This document shows positions 33,654-45,427 of a DNA stretch of 64,000 nucleotides, piece by piece. The notes below the pieces were generated by a model. That model saw only the letters and a program-made list of their open reading frames with translations. It was not told where the DNA came from and searched no databases. Position 1 is the first letter of the stretch; each line of letters begins with the position of its first letter. The stretch covers positions 450,738,270 to 450,802,269 of the forward strand of contig CM066032.1 of assembly GCA_033557465.1 (NCBI GenBank), read 5' to 3'. Source of the stretch: Ichthyophis bannanicus (taxonomy: Eukaryota > Chordata > Amphibia > Gymnophiona > Ichthyophiidae). The position numbers and the translations under genes were made by a program.

Positions 33654-33686
33654 GGGGTATGTTTACTAAACCGTCTTAACGTGCGC
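33654..33686 (+). repeat. Left TIR of Harbinger-like element
   Basis: 33 bp, GGGGTATGTTTACTAAACCG onward; followed by nested GCGATAAGGTACCTTATCGC-type inverted motifs (33700-33775). Confidence 0.9.
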
Positions 33687-34855
33687 TCTGCGACGTTATC
33701 ACGCGATAAGGTACCTTATCGCCCGATGAAGGCACCTTACTGGGCGATAAGGTACCTTAGCGCGCGATAACGCGTGCAACTGCGCAAACGAGTGCTGAAG
33801 GCGGAGAAGGCTCCCGGAGGCCGGAGGAAGGCTCCCCAGGGGCGGAGAGAAGGGGTCAATGGGTGGAGAGTAGGAGGGGAGAGGCTCCCCGCACACTAAC
33901 GCTGTGAAATCCGAGGCTCAAAACTAACGCCAGTGAAACCCTGGCGTTAGAGCTGATTTAAAGGGAAAAGAAACCATTTCCGTCAGCAGTGTACAGCAAA
34001 ACCAGGGAAACCTACAAAAAGTGATAAGTGTGATAAATGTGCACGGAACAAAAGGGCAAATAAACTTTGAAAATGTACAGAAGAAAATGTAAAAATAAAA
34101 TAACCAAGCTCGCCAATAGTGATATCAATGGGAAACATCAAAAAACACTCCCAAGAAAGCTCCAAAAAAATATATGAATTTTGGAAAGGTCTATGCTCCA
34201 TCCCCATACAAGGTGAATGAGCCCACAGTGTAATTGCGCTGAGCAGGGTTTCTGACTCCATTGGCCAGGTTTCCCATGGTGTGCACATGTTCCACAACAG
34301 CAGGGCGGGCATGTCGGACGGGCAACTGGACAGATGCTGGAAAAGGGGACACAGAGGGCTGCAGGCGGCACATGCTGTGGTGCAGCTGGGCCACAGCGCG
34401 GACTAGGGTGATGCCTAGTTGGCCCATAGGATTGCTGAAACAGTAGAGCATCCAGACAGCAACTGCTGAGGGCCCAACATGGGCATGTGTGTGCTCCCCA
34501 CAGTGTCACAGGGGATAGTACCCAGCAGGTACCCCGAAGGGCACGGAACATTGGCATGCAGTGCTGGAGGGAAGTGTGGACAGCTAAGCAGGCACCCCTA
34601 CCCCAGAACCCGCACCATAGGCAGCCGCCTACCCGCACACTGGATGGCCTGAGACTGCGTTCTACCAGCACCACCAGCAGAAGGGCATGTCAGCATGGTG
34701 GCAGAGGGATACTGGTGGTGGAGGGGGCAGTGGCCGCTGCCCAGAGCAGACTGTGGCCTAGCCCTGTTTAGGTGGGTGCCGTGCACTGCAACAGACAGGC
34801 TCTGTCTGACAAACAGTCATGGTATCTCCAGGGAATGCACTGTCTCTGTGGCAAC

Positions 34856-34926
34856 ACAGTGGTGCAGTGCACACAGCCAGTGTGTTCAGAAGCAGAAGGT
34901 CACAGGTTCAAGTCCCAGCTGTAGTT
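34856..34926 (+). ncRNA. tRNA-like module (pol III A and B boxes)
   Basis: GTGGTGCAGTGCACACAGCC resembles a tRNA D-arm/A box and AGGTTCAAGTCCC is a B box, about 40 nt apart. No convincing anticodon arm or acceptor pairing, so a SINE head or decayed tRNA copy is likelier than a gene. Confidence 0.45.
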
Positions 34927-35073
34927 CCTGCCAACCCAGTCCCCATATTTTACCCACTACTAACACATGCTAATACAGACAGAACCTTTATTGCAGATGA
35001 CGTAAACATGCCCAAAACACCTTCATTTTACCCTACAGAGCACAGACACCATAAACATGCGCATTACCTAGAG

Positions 35074-35268
35074 CAGAGTCTCCCAAATGAAGTCCTGGAG
35101 GGCCAAACACCATTCAGGTTCCATGCTGTCTCTAATAAAGATTCATGTGCTGCATTTCTATGCGCCGCCCCCATGGTATGCAGATGTATCTCATGCATAT
35201 TCATGAGGGACAGCATGAAAACCCGAACAGTGTTTGGCCCACCAGGACTGGAGTTGGGAACCTCTGCC
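35074..35268. mobile_element. Small hAT-like MITE inside the Harbinger-like element
   Basis: 195 bp with TIRs (CAGAGTCTCCCAAATGAAGT against reversed CAGAGGTTCCCAACTCCAGT, both continuing CCTGG.GGGCCAAACAC). Flanks ACCTAGAG and CCCTAAAG, 6/8, fit an 8-bp hAT duplication. Confidence 0.7.
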
Positions 35269-36719
35269 CTAAAGCAGCGGCCAACAGGGGCAGACGCACC
35301 CACACCCACAGGCTCCATTATCCAATGCCTCCTGGAGAGGCAGGATGTTGGGCCCTGCGTGCATCTCCCAATACTAGCACTTGCATACCTTAGCAATGCC
35401 ACCCTAAACCTTGGAATACGGTACACAGCTATCAAAAGGTTGCTATGATTACTGGCAGATAGCAATTCCGAGGTTAAGTACAATTTTCTGAGTGAGCTGC
35501 ATCATAGCAACCTTTCTGATGTCTGTGGAGTGTGCTACAGGTCTTGTGTCTGACAGTGTTTACCACCCTGGGGGGTGACCCCAACAGTATTGCGTACCAT
35601 AGCCATGCCTGCACTGTGCCCAGGACTGGTGTGGTGGCCAGGGCTGCCAAACACCTCTATCGTTGCACAATGCTGGCATAGGTGTGGGGAGTGTGTGTCT
35701 GTCTATCCAGTGTGTGGTGGCTGCAAACACCCTCCACAGCCCACACTGCTAGCACTGTTGCCAGTATTGGCCTGCCAATGTGCATAATGAGGAGCAAGGT
35801 ACCGTGGGAATAGCCAGGATAGGGTGGCCTGGCCTGGATTCATCTGTACATAGCATAGGGCAATGGCTTCAACACTGTAGTGGCCGGCCACCACCTGCAC
35901 GGACAGGGTGGCCACAGCATGTCCTGCTGGGAGGTCACTCTCACCCTGACTGAGCAGTGACCACGGCATGGCTAGGTTCCCCCATAGTGCTATATAGTAT
36001 TTCTCTCATGTGATATTTATGGGTTCTCTTTTGGGGCCCAATCACTGACTTATCTGCTTGGTGTGTATGTTGACATCCCGGTTCTGGGTACACACATCTC
36101 CTCCAGGAACATGCACTATGGACTAGCTAGCAGACTGTCTGCAGCTAGTATGTGTCTTGCTGGAACACCTTGCAGGGTGCAGCGGCTGGAGGCTTGCTGC
36201 TGGAGAATGTCAGATAGTGGTGGGTGACAGCTGTGCATTTCCAGGCCTACTGTCTGTCTGCTATTGCTTTATGGATGTGTACAGCTCTGCATTGCCTGCC
36301 CTGTAGGGTGTCTCTTCCCCAGCAGGACTGGGGTTGATGGTCCCCTCTACTGCCACCATTGCAGGGAGGTCGAATGTGGATCTGTTGGTGGGCGATCCTG
36401 TTTCCCACCCTGAGCCCTAGAGGGGGGGTTGTGTGGTGGTACATAATCCGCCTATGGGTCCAAACACCCCCCCTTCACCTACATCATGTAACCATGGCAC
36501 CAACACAGGATATGTACTATTCTGGGTGCATCATAGCCCATAAGGGCTGGACATGACTGAGAAATACAGCAGGACACAGATGTATCCTAGGTGTGTCTGC
36601 AGGAACTACCTATCACACACAGTAGCACTGATGGGGACCTTCAGCATGGCGCATTTCAGCCATGAAAGGTGCTGTGGACCTGGTGCTGGGCGCCCCACCT
36701 CACCCTCAGGGTAAGCACA

Positions 36720-36881
36720 ATCTCCAGGAACAAGCAGGAATAAGTCCTCACATATGGGTACGTCGGTACCGACGGAGCCTGCGCGGGAAAGCTCCCCAGC
36801 TTCCCAGAAGAAAGCTTTTGGGAGCCTCCCACAGCGCATGCGCGCTGCCTTCCCGCCTTTCTCACCAACTCTCCTCAGTTC
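36720..36881 (+). repeat. Left ITR of DIRS-D
   Basis: Starts ATCTCCAGGAACAAGCAGGA; variant AATAAGTCCTCAC is copied in its ICR. Has the CGTCGGTACCGACG palindrome. Inverted match to 45611-45771. Confidence 0.9.
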
Positions 36882-38493
36882 TTCTTTTCCGCGGAGCCAG
36901 CAGGTCGTGTTCCTGTCACCGCTGAAGAAGTTCTTATTTTAATTTGTTTCTTTGGCCGCGTGTCTGCCTTCCCCGACTACCGTACCGGTACTGCTGGTCT
37001 TTTTTCTTTTTACTTTTCAAAAAAAATATATATATATTTTCTTTTCACTACTTGGTGAAATTTTCTCTCTTTAGGCCCCTAGGCCTAGAGAACAATTTTC
37101 CCTCATGGAAAAACCAGCTTCTGGTTTTAAAAAATGCACCAAGTGTAGCGGTACCATCTCTGTTACCGACACACATGAATAGTGTCTTAAATGTTTGGGG
37201 CCTGACCACTCCATTCCGGATTGCCAGTCCTGTTCCCTGATGTCTAAACGTGGCTTACAGAACCGAGCAGCCAAGTTTCATATGCTGTTTTCCACAGATA
37301 CTCCAGCATCGACATCTTCCAGGTCTTCCTCTCCTGATGGATCTCAGGTAACCAAACATTCCTCTGGCAGGTCCTCAAAGGGAAAATCTCCCTCTAAGTA
37401 TCGAGATGCCCCCGGGCTTGACCCTGAGGACCCTGCCCCAGCCAAACAACCCCGGCGGGAAGCTCCGGCTTCCAAAGCTCCTCCTATGGGGTTACAGGTT
37501 GACATCGATGGCACGGCCTCGACCGATCACCTGTTAGACTGCTCTGGGGTACCGGAACACTCTTCCGGTACCGACATCCAGGCAGTCGTGGCGGCCATGG
37601 ATCATACAGTTCAATCCATGCAGCAGGCCATAATGGCTTTCATTAAGGCTGAGGCGCCCACGGTACCGCAACAAGCGGTACCGACCTCGGTTCCGGTACC
37701 ACAATCGATACCGGTACCCAGGGCATCCACATCGACCAGGATACCGGTTCCCGGTTCCGGGGCTTTTCCCGATACCGATCTGGTTCCGGGTACGCCCGAT
37801 GTCGATACCGGTCGATACGTGTATCGATCCCTGGAAGCCAATAGACGATACTTCCAGTCTTCTGATGATTCCGATTCATCGGATGACTCTCCTGAAGTAT
37901 CTCTTGCTCTTCCTGAGGAGCCCTCTTCTCCAAAGAGGAGAATGTCTCCTCCAGAGGATTTGTCCTTTCAAGACTTCATCATGGAAGTAGCTAAAGGACT
38001 CTCTATTTCAGTAACCTCTGAAAAAGAACCTAGAGCAAAAAAATTAGACATTTTGGGATACTCTAAGGTTCCCAGAGAGGCGGTCACCTTGCCAATTCAT
38101 GAAATTCTCCAAGAACATTTTCTTGAATTGTGGGAGACTCCTCTCACCCTTTCTCCTCATTCTCGAAGATTGGACACTATGTACCGTGTCCCTCCTTCTC
38201 CTGGTTTTCAAAAAACTCAGCTTCCTCACCATTCTATTGTGGTGCAGTCAGCTATGAAGAGAATAAAGAGTACCAAAAGACACTCTTCTACTCCTCCAGG
38301 AAGAGAATGCAGGACCTTGGATGCTTTTGGTAGAAAGATCTTCCAAGCTAGCATGCTTACTGCCAGGATCAATTCATACAGCCTTTATATGGGTATGTTT
38401 CTGAAGGAGGTTACAGAAAAGCTGCACGACTTTCTCCCTTTTATTCCAGAGGATAAAAGGGAGGAATTCCTTCTTTGGCTTAAGCATACGCAA

Positions 38494-39302
38494 AAAAACC
38501 TCAGCACTGTAACTTGAAAGCATAATATGTAACTAGTCGAAGACTTGATGAAGTTACACAGATCAAAAAGTATCCAAATTTGCAAATGCTACACTCTTTT
38601 TGAAATGATAGCAGAAGGTCTCAGTTCACTTGGGTAGCCAATAGACTGTCATGTAATCATCTAATGGACTTATATCCCTATTAACATCAGCGACCTTACT
38701 TCAAAGAACTGCTACCAAGAGCGTAGATAGAATTGCTTCAAAGAATGATTCAAAAAATTATTGTGAACTTTTAAAGAAAAAAGTGCTTAACCTTTTTATG
38801 AACCATCAGAAAAAACTGTCTTTGAGAGAAAGTGGACCTTCTGGGTCTGAGTGCTTTACAAGATTCCCCTGACGAAACCTGCAAGAGGGTGAAACGCACT
38901 TAATGGCGCGTCTGTCAGCGTTGGGACAATCTCAGTTTAATCTTCCTGAAAGTTAAGCACTTTTTTCTTTAAAAGTTCACAATAATTTTTTGAATCATTC
39001 TTTGAAGCAATTCTATCTACGCTCTTGGTAGCAGTTCTTTGAAGTAAGGTCGCTGATGTTAATAGGGATATAAGTCCACTAGACGATTACATGACAGTCT
39101 ATTGGCTACCCAAGTGAACTGAGACCTTCTGCTATCATTTCAAAAAGAGTGTAGCATTTGCAAATTTGGATACTTTTTGATCTGTGTAACTTCATCAAGT
39201 CTTCGACTAGTTACATATTATGCTTTCAAGTTACAGTGCTGAGGTTTTTTTGCTATAGTATTATATTCCTCAGGCAAAAGAGACCACTAAATAAGTTGTA
39301 TA
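38494..39302. mobile_element. PLE-like insertion with long inverted repeat
   Basis: 809 bp flanked by a perfect 14-bp duplication TTAAGCATACGCAA (38480-38493 and 39303-39316), within the range PLEs make. Arms of about 280 bp (about 38500-38790 and 38960-39245) are inverted copies around a centre with a hammerhead-like motif; about 50 unpaired bases lie at the right edge. No coding sequence. PLE identity rests on the motif and duplication length. Confidence 0.6.
38861..38935 (+). ncRNA. Candidate type I hammerhead ribozyme
   Basis: CTGACGA (38869-38875, fits CUGANGA), stem II AACCT/AGGGT-like with one A-G mismatch and loop GCAAG, GAAAC (38891-38895), stem III ACGC with GCGT closing at about 38921, U at position 17 (38922), then stem I GGG(AC)AATCT against AGATTCCC (38861-38868). 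All conserved core bases are present. PLE ends are known to carry such motifs; activity is not shown. Confidence 0.5.
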
Positions 39303-39730
39303 TTAAGCATACGCAAGACATCTCAAAGTTTTCCAACAGAGCAGCCTTTGATTCCTTTGAGGTTGCCAGCAGAGCCTCAGGCATTGCTATAGCTGCTCGT
39401 AGAATTGCTTGGCTCCAGGCTTCTGATCTAGAACCCTGGGTTCAAGATGGTTTAGGAAATCTACCCTGTACAGGTGAAAACCTATTTCGCAAAGAGTGGC
39501 AGATTAAAGTCACTCAAATGGATGCAGAAAATGCTGCTCTTGATAGACTTTCTAAGTCTACCTCCACTCCAGCCAAGAAAAAGTCTTTTTACAAGAAGGG
39601 CAGATTTCCTTCCACTTCTGGTCAACAGTCTTCTGCAGGTCGCTTTGCTACTAAGCGTCAGCAACCCAAGCAGGCCAGGCCTAAACCTGCAGGGGCTGCT
39701 GCAACCCAGCAGTCCCAAGCCCCTCAGGGG

Positions 39731-39737
39731 TTTTGAC
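39731..39737 (+). promoter_or_regulatory. Putative +1 frameshift site (DIRS-D gag/ORF2)
   Basis: TTT TGA C; ORF2 continues in +1 from GAC at 39735. Variant with TTT for CTT, shared with F. Confidence 0.5.
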
Positions 39738-41654
39738 TTAGTGCTAGAGAACTTAACCTTTCTGGCTCTACAGCAGCCAGAAACTCTCACCATTCCAGGA
39801 AGGTTGGCTCATTTTGCTCCCAGATGGGAGCAAATCACATCAGAGCAGTGAACCCTCTCCATCATCAGAGAGGGCTACAAACTTCATTTCTCAGACCTTC
39901 CTCCCTACACCATGGTGAGACATTTCAATTCTCCCACATCTCTCCTCGACCTTCTGGATCAGGAGGTAACCTCCCTTCTGGCCCAGAGGGCCATAGAAGA
40001 AGTTCCTCTTCTTCAACAGGGGTCAGGTTTTTACTCCCCCTACTTTCTCATCCCAAAGAAAACAGGGGGATACAGACCTATTCTAGATCTCCGAGAATTG
40101 AACACATTTCTGTACAAGGAGAAGTTCAAGATGCTCTCTTTAGGCACTCTCCTTCCATACCTACAGAGTCAGGATTGGCTTTGTTCTCTAGATCTCAATG
40201 ATGCGTACACCCATATACTCATCCACCCATCCCACAGAAAATTCCTACGTTTTCTGTTCCAGGGAAAACATTACCAATACAGAGTCCTTCCTTTCGGTCT
40301 GGCCTCTGCTCCAAGGGTGTTCACCAAATGCATGGCAATAGTTGCTGCATTTCTGCGCACTCTGGGAGTCTTTGTCTTCCCATATCTGGACGACTGGCTC
40401 ATCAGAGCTCATCTCAGTCAGAAGCCCAGATTTCCCTGGACCGCACAAGGCGTATTCTGCAGTATCTGGGACTGGTTGTAAACCTCCCAAAGTCCCAGCT
40501 CATCCCTACTCAGTCCCTGGAATTCATAGGGGCCTGGTTGGATACCACCACTGCAAGGGCCTACCTTCCTCAGGCCCGTTGCCAACGTCTAGTGCAGCTA
40601 GCCTCCCAGATTCAGTCAAAGAGCCACTTAACTGCCAGGGAGATGCTACAACTGCTAGGCCACATGGCTTCCACAGTACATGTGGTCCCCTATGCTCGCC
40701 TACACATGAGAGCAGCTCAATGGACTTTGTCCACCCAGTGGACTCAAGCCTCAGGAGCTCTCTCAGACCAAATAGCAAACTCCAAACGTCTCCTTTGGTC
40801 TCTACAATGGTGGATGTCCACTCAAAATCTGTTGCTGGGGTCCCCCTTCCAACCTTTGTTCCCCCAAGCAATCCTCACAACAGATGCCTCCCAAACAGGT
40901 TGGGGAGCTCATCTGCAGGACCTCTCCACCCAAGGTACTTGGTCTCCACAGGAGACCTCTCTTCATCTCAATCACTTGGAGCTTCGAGCAGTGTTCTTAG
41001 CTCTCAAGGTCTTTCATACCCTCCTCAGCTACCAGACAGTCCTCATTCAAACGGACAATCAGGTAGCCATGTTTTACATAAACAAGCAAGGAGGAACCGG
41101 CTCTCTGTCACTTTGCAACGAAGCTCTCAGATTATGGGCCTTCGCCAGAGAGCATCAAATCCATCTCCTGGCAGTATACCTCCCAGGAATTCAAAACTCT
41201 TGGGCGGACAGACTCAGTCGAGTTCTGCTTCCACACGAATGGTCCCTGCACATGGATCAGGTACTCAGAATCTTTCAGGAATGGGGTACCCCGGACATAG
41301 ACCTATTTGCAAGTCCGTGGAATGCCAAACTTCCCCGGTTCTGTTCCAGAATTCCGTGTCAGGGAGTTCAAGGATGCCTTCCTCCTCCACTGGGGTCAGG
41401 ACTTCCTATATGCCTTTCTACCCATTCCTTTGATCCCCAAGACTCTGTTCAAACTTCAGAGGGATCAAGGATCTATGATCCTCATAGCTCCACGCTGGCC
41501 ACGCCAAGTGTGGTACCCTCTACTTCTGCATCTCTCCCAAGCCCCCTCCCTGGACTTGGGAGCTGCTCCAGACCTTCTGTCTCAGGAGGAGGGGACTTTG
41601 TGGCATCCAAACCCCAAGTCCCTTCACCTCAGAGCTTGGTTACTGAAGGCCTAG
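39735..41654 (+). pseudogene. DIRS-D ORF2: RT, RNase H and C-terminal region
   Basis: A TGA at 39849-39851 replaces Trp in TSEQW. RT then reads openly: FYSPYFLIPKKTGG, PILDLRELN, motif A DLNDAYTHI (Asp codons at 40191 and 40200), FGLASAPRVF and motif C YLDDW (Asp codons 40389-40394). A one-base loss near 40410 shifts frame. RNase H follows in the frame of 40328 onward (TTDAS, HLELRA, TDNQ, ADRLSR). A second shift near 41370, inside the DIDLFAS region, puts RNase H in the same frame as the recombinase; the original frame continues as KDAFLLHWGQ to LRAWLLKA at 41654. Confidence 0.9.
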
Positions 41655-42491
41655 ACCTTCAAGACTTCAATCTTTCGCAACAAGTGCAGGATATCCTTCA
41701 TGCTTCCAGGAAACCTTCCACTAGGCGTTCCTATGCTTTTAAATGGAAGAGATTTTCCATTTGGTGTGCTCAAAAGGGTCTTGACCCTCTAGCACTTCCT
41801 CTGAATTCTCTCTTAGAATATCTCCTGCATCTCTCCAATGCAGGCCTTAAGACAAATTCCGTAAGGGTCCATTTAAGTGCTATTGCAGCATCCCTTAAGC
41901 CTATCAATGGACAACCTGTTTCCTCTCATCCTCTTATTGCAAGATTCATGAGAGGCCTAACTTTAACTAAACCTCCCATTCGACCTCCTCCGGTGGCATG
42001 GGACTTAAACTTGGTTCTTGGTCAGCTTATGAAGCCACCTTTTGAACCCTTAGCCACTACCTCCTTGAAATTTCTTTCCTGCAAGGTTGTTTTCCTTATT
42101 GCAATCACTTCTGCTCGCCGCATTAGTGAGCTGCAGGCCTTAGTGGCTAATCCACCTTATATAAGGTTCCATCATGATAAGGTAGTCCTTAGGACAAATC
42201 CTCACTTTATGCCTAAAGTGGTCTCACCTTTTCATCTTAATCAAGAGCTATATTTACCTGTCTTTTTTCCAGCTCCTCATGCATCCACTGCAGAGAGGAA
42301 CCTTCATACTCTAGATCAGCGGTTCTCAACCTGTGGGTCGCGACCCCAACGGGGGTCGCCACAGGATTTAGCGGGGGTCGCTTAGCCTCCACCAAGTTTA
42401 AAAAAAAAAATTAAGATGTGCACAAGTTGCTGCCGCTGCCGAGTCCGCTTCTCGGCAGCAGCAAACTCCGGCAAACTCACCGCCTTCTTCT

Positions 42492-42725
42492 GCAGCCGCG
42501 GCTCCCTGCCTCTTAGGGAACCGCGGCTGTACTTGTAAAATCGTTGCGGAGCCCTTCCTGTCTCGACGGGCTCCGTGCAGCATTGTCCCGCCTCCAAAGG
42601 AAGTGGTAAACAACTTCCTTTGGAGGCGGGACAATGCTGCATGGAGCCCATCGAGACAGGAAGGGCTCCGCAATGATTTTACAAGTACAGCCGCGGTTCC
42701 CTAAGAGGCAGAGAGCCGCGGCTGC
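42492..42725. repeat. 113-bp near-perfect palindrome arms in hAT-2
   Basis: Arms 42492-42604 and 42613-42725 with an 8-nt loop; about four differences, all transitions and mostly at CpG. Boundaries GCAGCCGCGG... and ...CCGCGGCTGC. Confidence 0.9.
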
Positions 42726-42769
42726 ATTAGAAGGGAGGCAGACAACCTGCAACACGGCTGACATCGACA

Positions 42770-43790
42770 GAGGGGGCTGACATGGACAGATGGAAGGATG
42801 GGGCTGACGAGGGAGGGAGGGAGGGAGGGAGGGGGCTGACATGGACAGATGGAAGGATGGGGGCTGACATGGGGGAGGGGGCTGACATGGATGGATGGAT
42901 GGATGGATGGATGGAGGGGGCTGACATGGACAGATGGAAGGATGGGGCTGACATGGAGGGAGGGGGGCTGACATGGACAGATGGAAGGATGGGGGCTGAC
43001 ATGGAGGGAGGGGGCTGACATGGATGGATGGTTGGAGGGGGCTGACATGGACAGATGGAAGGATGGGGCTGACATGGAGGGAAGGAGGGGGGCTGACATG
43101 GAGGGCGGGTGGGGGCTGACATGGACAGATGGAAGGATGGGGCTGACATGGAGGGAGGGAGGGAGGGAGGGGGGCTGACATGGACAGTTGGAAGGCTGGG
43201 GCTGACATGGACAGATGGAAGGATGGGGGCTGACAGGGAGGGAGGGAGGGATGGGGGCTGACAGGGAGGGAGGGAGGGATGGGGGCTGATATGGATGGAT
43301 GGAGGGAGGGAGGGAGGGATGGGGGCTGAGATGGATGGATGGGGGGATGGAGGGAGGAGGGAGGGAGGGATGGGGGCTGATATGGATGGAGGGAGGGGGG
43401 CTGAGATGGTGGGATGGATGGAGGGAGGGGGGCTGACATGGACGGATGGAAGGATGGGGGCTGACAGGGAGGGAGGGAGGGAGGGAGGGATGGGGGCTGA
43501 TATGGATGGATGGAGGGAGGGAGGGAGGGGGCTGACAGGGAGGGAGGGAGGGATGGGGGCTGATATGGATGGATGGATGGATGGAGGGAGGGAGGGAGGG
43601 AGGGGGGCTGACATGGACGGATGGAAGGATGGGGGCTGACATGGAGGGATGGATGGAGGGAGGGGGGCTGACATGGAAGGATGGGGGCTGACATGGAGGG
43701 AGGGAGGGAGGGGGCTGATATGGATGGATGGAGGGAGGGGGGCTGACATGGAGGGAGTAGGCTGGCATGGACAAAGGGCAGAGACATGGG
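42770..43790. repeat. Minisatellite, GGGGGCTGACATGGACAGAT-type units
   Basis: Irregular units of roughly 25-60 bp built from GGGGCTGACATGG, ACAGATGGAAGGATGG and (GGAG)n blocks. Long open frames on both strands here (Ser/Pro/His-rich on the reverse, Gly/Asp/Trp/Met-rich on the forward) come from the repeat being free of stops; I do not call genes. Confidence 0.9.
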
Positions 43791-43849
43791 GACATACTCG
43801 ACAGACGTGAAACATGCTGGACAGCGGCGAGAGACAGTGCGGGTTCGGA

Positions 43850-44500
43850 TTATAATGGGCTGATGGGGGTGCTAGCACTGGTAATGGGCAGATGGGGGGG
43901 CTACGAATGGTAATGGGTTGATTAGGGAAGGCTAGGACTGGGAATGGACTTATCAAGGGGGGGTAGGACTGGTAATGGACTGATGGGGGTCTAGCATTGG
44001 AAATGAGCTGATCAGTGAGGTTAGGACTGGAAATGGGCTGATTAGGGGAGCCTAGCACTGGTAATGGGGTTGAGGGGGGGACTAGCACTGGAAATGAGCT
44101 GATGGGGGGTAGGACTGGTATTGGGCTGATTAGGGGGGGGTAGGACTGGTAATGGGGTTGAGGGGGATTAGCACTAGAAGTGAGCTGATTAGGGGGCTTT
44201 GACTGGGAATGGGCTGATTGTGGGGAGGGGAGGATAGAGCTGCTGACCCTGGAAGAAAACTGGGGGCTAAGGCTACAAGTGGGCTGATACAAGGGGATGG
44301 GAGCATGGAACTGAAAGGGAGTGGATCTGAGAGGGGCTGCCATGGTATTTGTACTAGAAGGGACTGATCAGTGGGGAAGGAGGGGGACTGGAAGGGAATG
44401 GACACCAGTGGCAGTCATGGGAATGCAAGTTGACATTGGAAGGTACTGGGAGTGAGGACTGGAAAGGGGCTGATACTGGGGAGGGTTACTGGGACTGGAA
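43850..44500. repeat. Second tandem repeat, GGGCTGATNAGGGGGG-type units
   Basis: Diverged units of about 30-40 bp with TAGCACTGGTAATGG and GGGCTGAT. Reverse-strand frames through it are repeat by-products. Confidence 0.8.
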
Positions 44501-45427
44501 ATAGGCTGATGGAAAGAAGTGAAGAAAACAAAAGAGATAAGAACTGGCAGATGGACCATAGACCACAGAAAGAGAGCTAAGAGAAGACAGGAAAGCAGAA
44601 GCCTCAGATCGGGACCAGCATGATCAGAGAATAAATTGGTCAGACAACAAAGGTAGAAAAAATAATTTTATTTCATATTAGTGATTTGACTACAAAATCA
44701 TCATAATTTTGAAATCAAATATTGTTACTTGTTGTTTTGATTATTTAAATAAGTATTTTATAAATAAAAACATATTGCAAAGGCCTATAATATATTAATA
44801 ATTCAACAAATGATTACAGCAACAATGCATTAACGGTAAAGGAAGAGAGACGCATTTGATTTTATCATTGGGGGTCACCACAAGTTGACCAACGGTAAAA
44901 GGGGTCACGGTACAAAAAAGGTTGAGAACCACTGCTCTAGATTGTAAAAGAGCTCTTGCTTTTTACTTACACAGGACACGGCAACATAGAAAGTCTTCCC
45001 AGCTTTTTGTTGCTTTTGATCCTTCTCATCTAGGACTTCCAGTCTCTAAAAGAACACTGTCCAATTGGATTGCTCAGTGTATCTCTTTTGCTTACCAGAG
45101 TAAGAACCTTTCTCTGGAAGGCCATGTCACAGGTCACAATGTGAGGGCCATGGCCACCTCTATGGCTCATCTTCATTCTGTGTCCATCGATCAGATCTGT
45201 CGAGCAGCCACCTGGGCCTCGGTTCATACCTTCACAGCCCATTACTGTTTGGACAAGAACTCCCGCCGGGATGCCTTGTTTGGTCAGGCTGTCCTCAGAC
45301 ACCTGTTCCATTCTTGAACAACTCCTGCCCTCCTTCCCTGAATGAATGCCTGAGATCCATAGGAAGACGAGGAACCTTTCAGGGTCTCATACCCTTGGGG
45401 ATCTCCCAGGCATCTTAGCTAGGGAGT

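Larger units (their letters stand above)
37105..39736 (+). pseudogene. DIRS-D gag-like ORF1, split by a PLE-like insertion
   Basis: ATG at 37105. The frame is open to 38493 except for TAG at 37180-37182, which replaces the Trp before the third Cys of the knuckle block. Ser-rich, Pro/Val (GGTACC-rich) and acidic regions follow, then MSPPEDLSFQDFI at about 37940. The insertion falls in codons for LKHTQ; gag resumes at 39317 (DISKFSNRAAFDSFE) and ends in a Lys/Gln/Pro tail, TTT TGA at 39731-39736. So this copy needs only one stop and one insertion to explain its inactivity. Confidence 0.9.
42317..44934. mobile_element. hAT-2: non-autonomous hAT transposon in DIRS-D ORF3
   Basis: 2618 bp. Ends CAGCGGTTCTCAACCTGTGG and reversed CAGTGGTTCTCAACC (14/15 match); perfect 8-bp duplication CTCTAGAT (42309-42316 and 44935-44942). 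No transposase. The inside is a palindrome, two blocks of minisatellite-like repeats and an AT-rich end. Confidence 0.95.
41600..45317 (+). pseudogene. DIRS-D ORF3: tyrosine recombinase split by hAT-2
   Basis: The position matching the ATG of B, C and E is GTG here (41600). Reading is open from there to 42316 (SRKPSTRRSYAFKWKRF; Arg in SARRISELQ), then hAT-2 intervenes after the codons for RNLHTLD. It resumes at 44943 with the catalytic His and Arg (GHNVRAMA) and Tyr (FTAHYCL) and stops at 45317. Apart from hAT-2 and the start codon the recombinase is undamaged. Confidence 0.9.

Noticed and set aside
34138..34674. Harbinger transposase or Myb-like protein on the reverse strand
   Set aside because: Cys/Pro-rich translation with no DDE or Myb residues; overlapping frames on both strands indicate composition bias.
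42513..44343. Very long Pro/Ser/His-rich open frames on the reverse strand
   Set aside because: They are readings of the stop-free minisatellite in hAT-2 in several frames; no start context or domain, and their forward mirror is also open.
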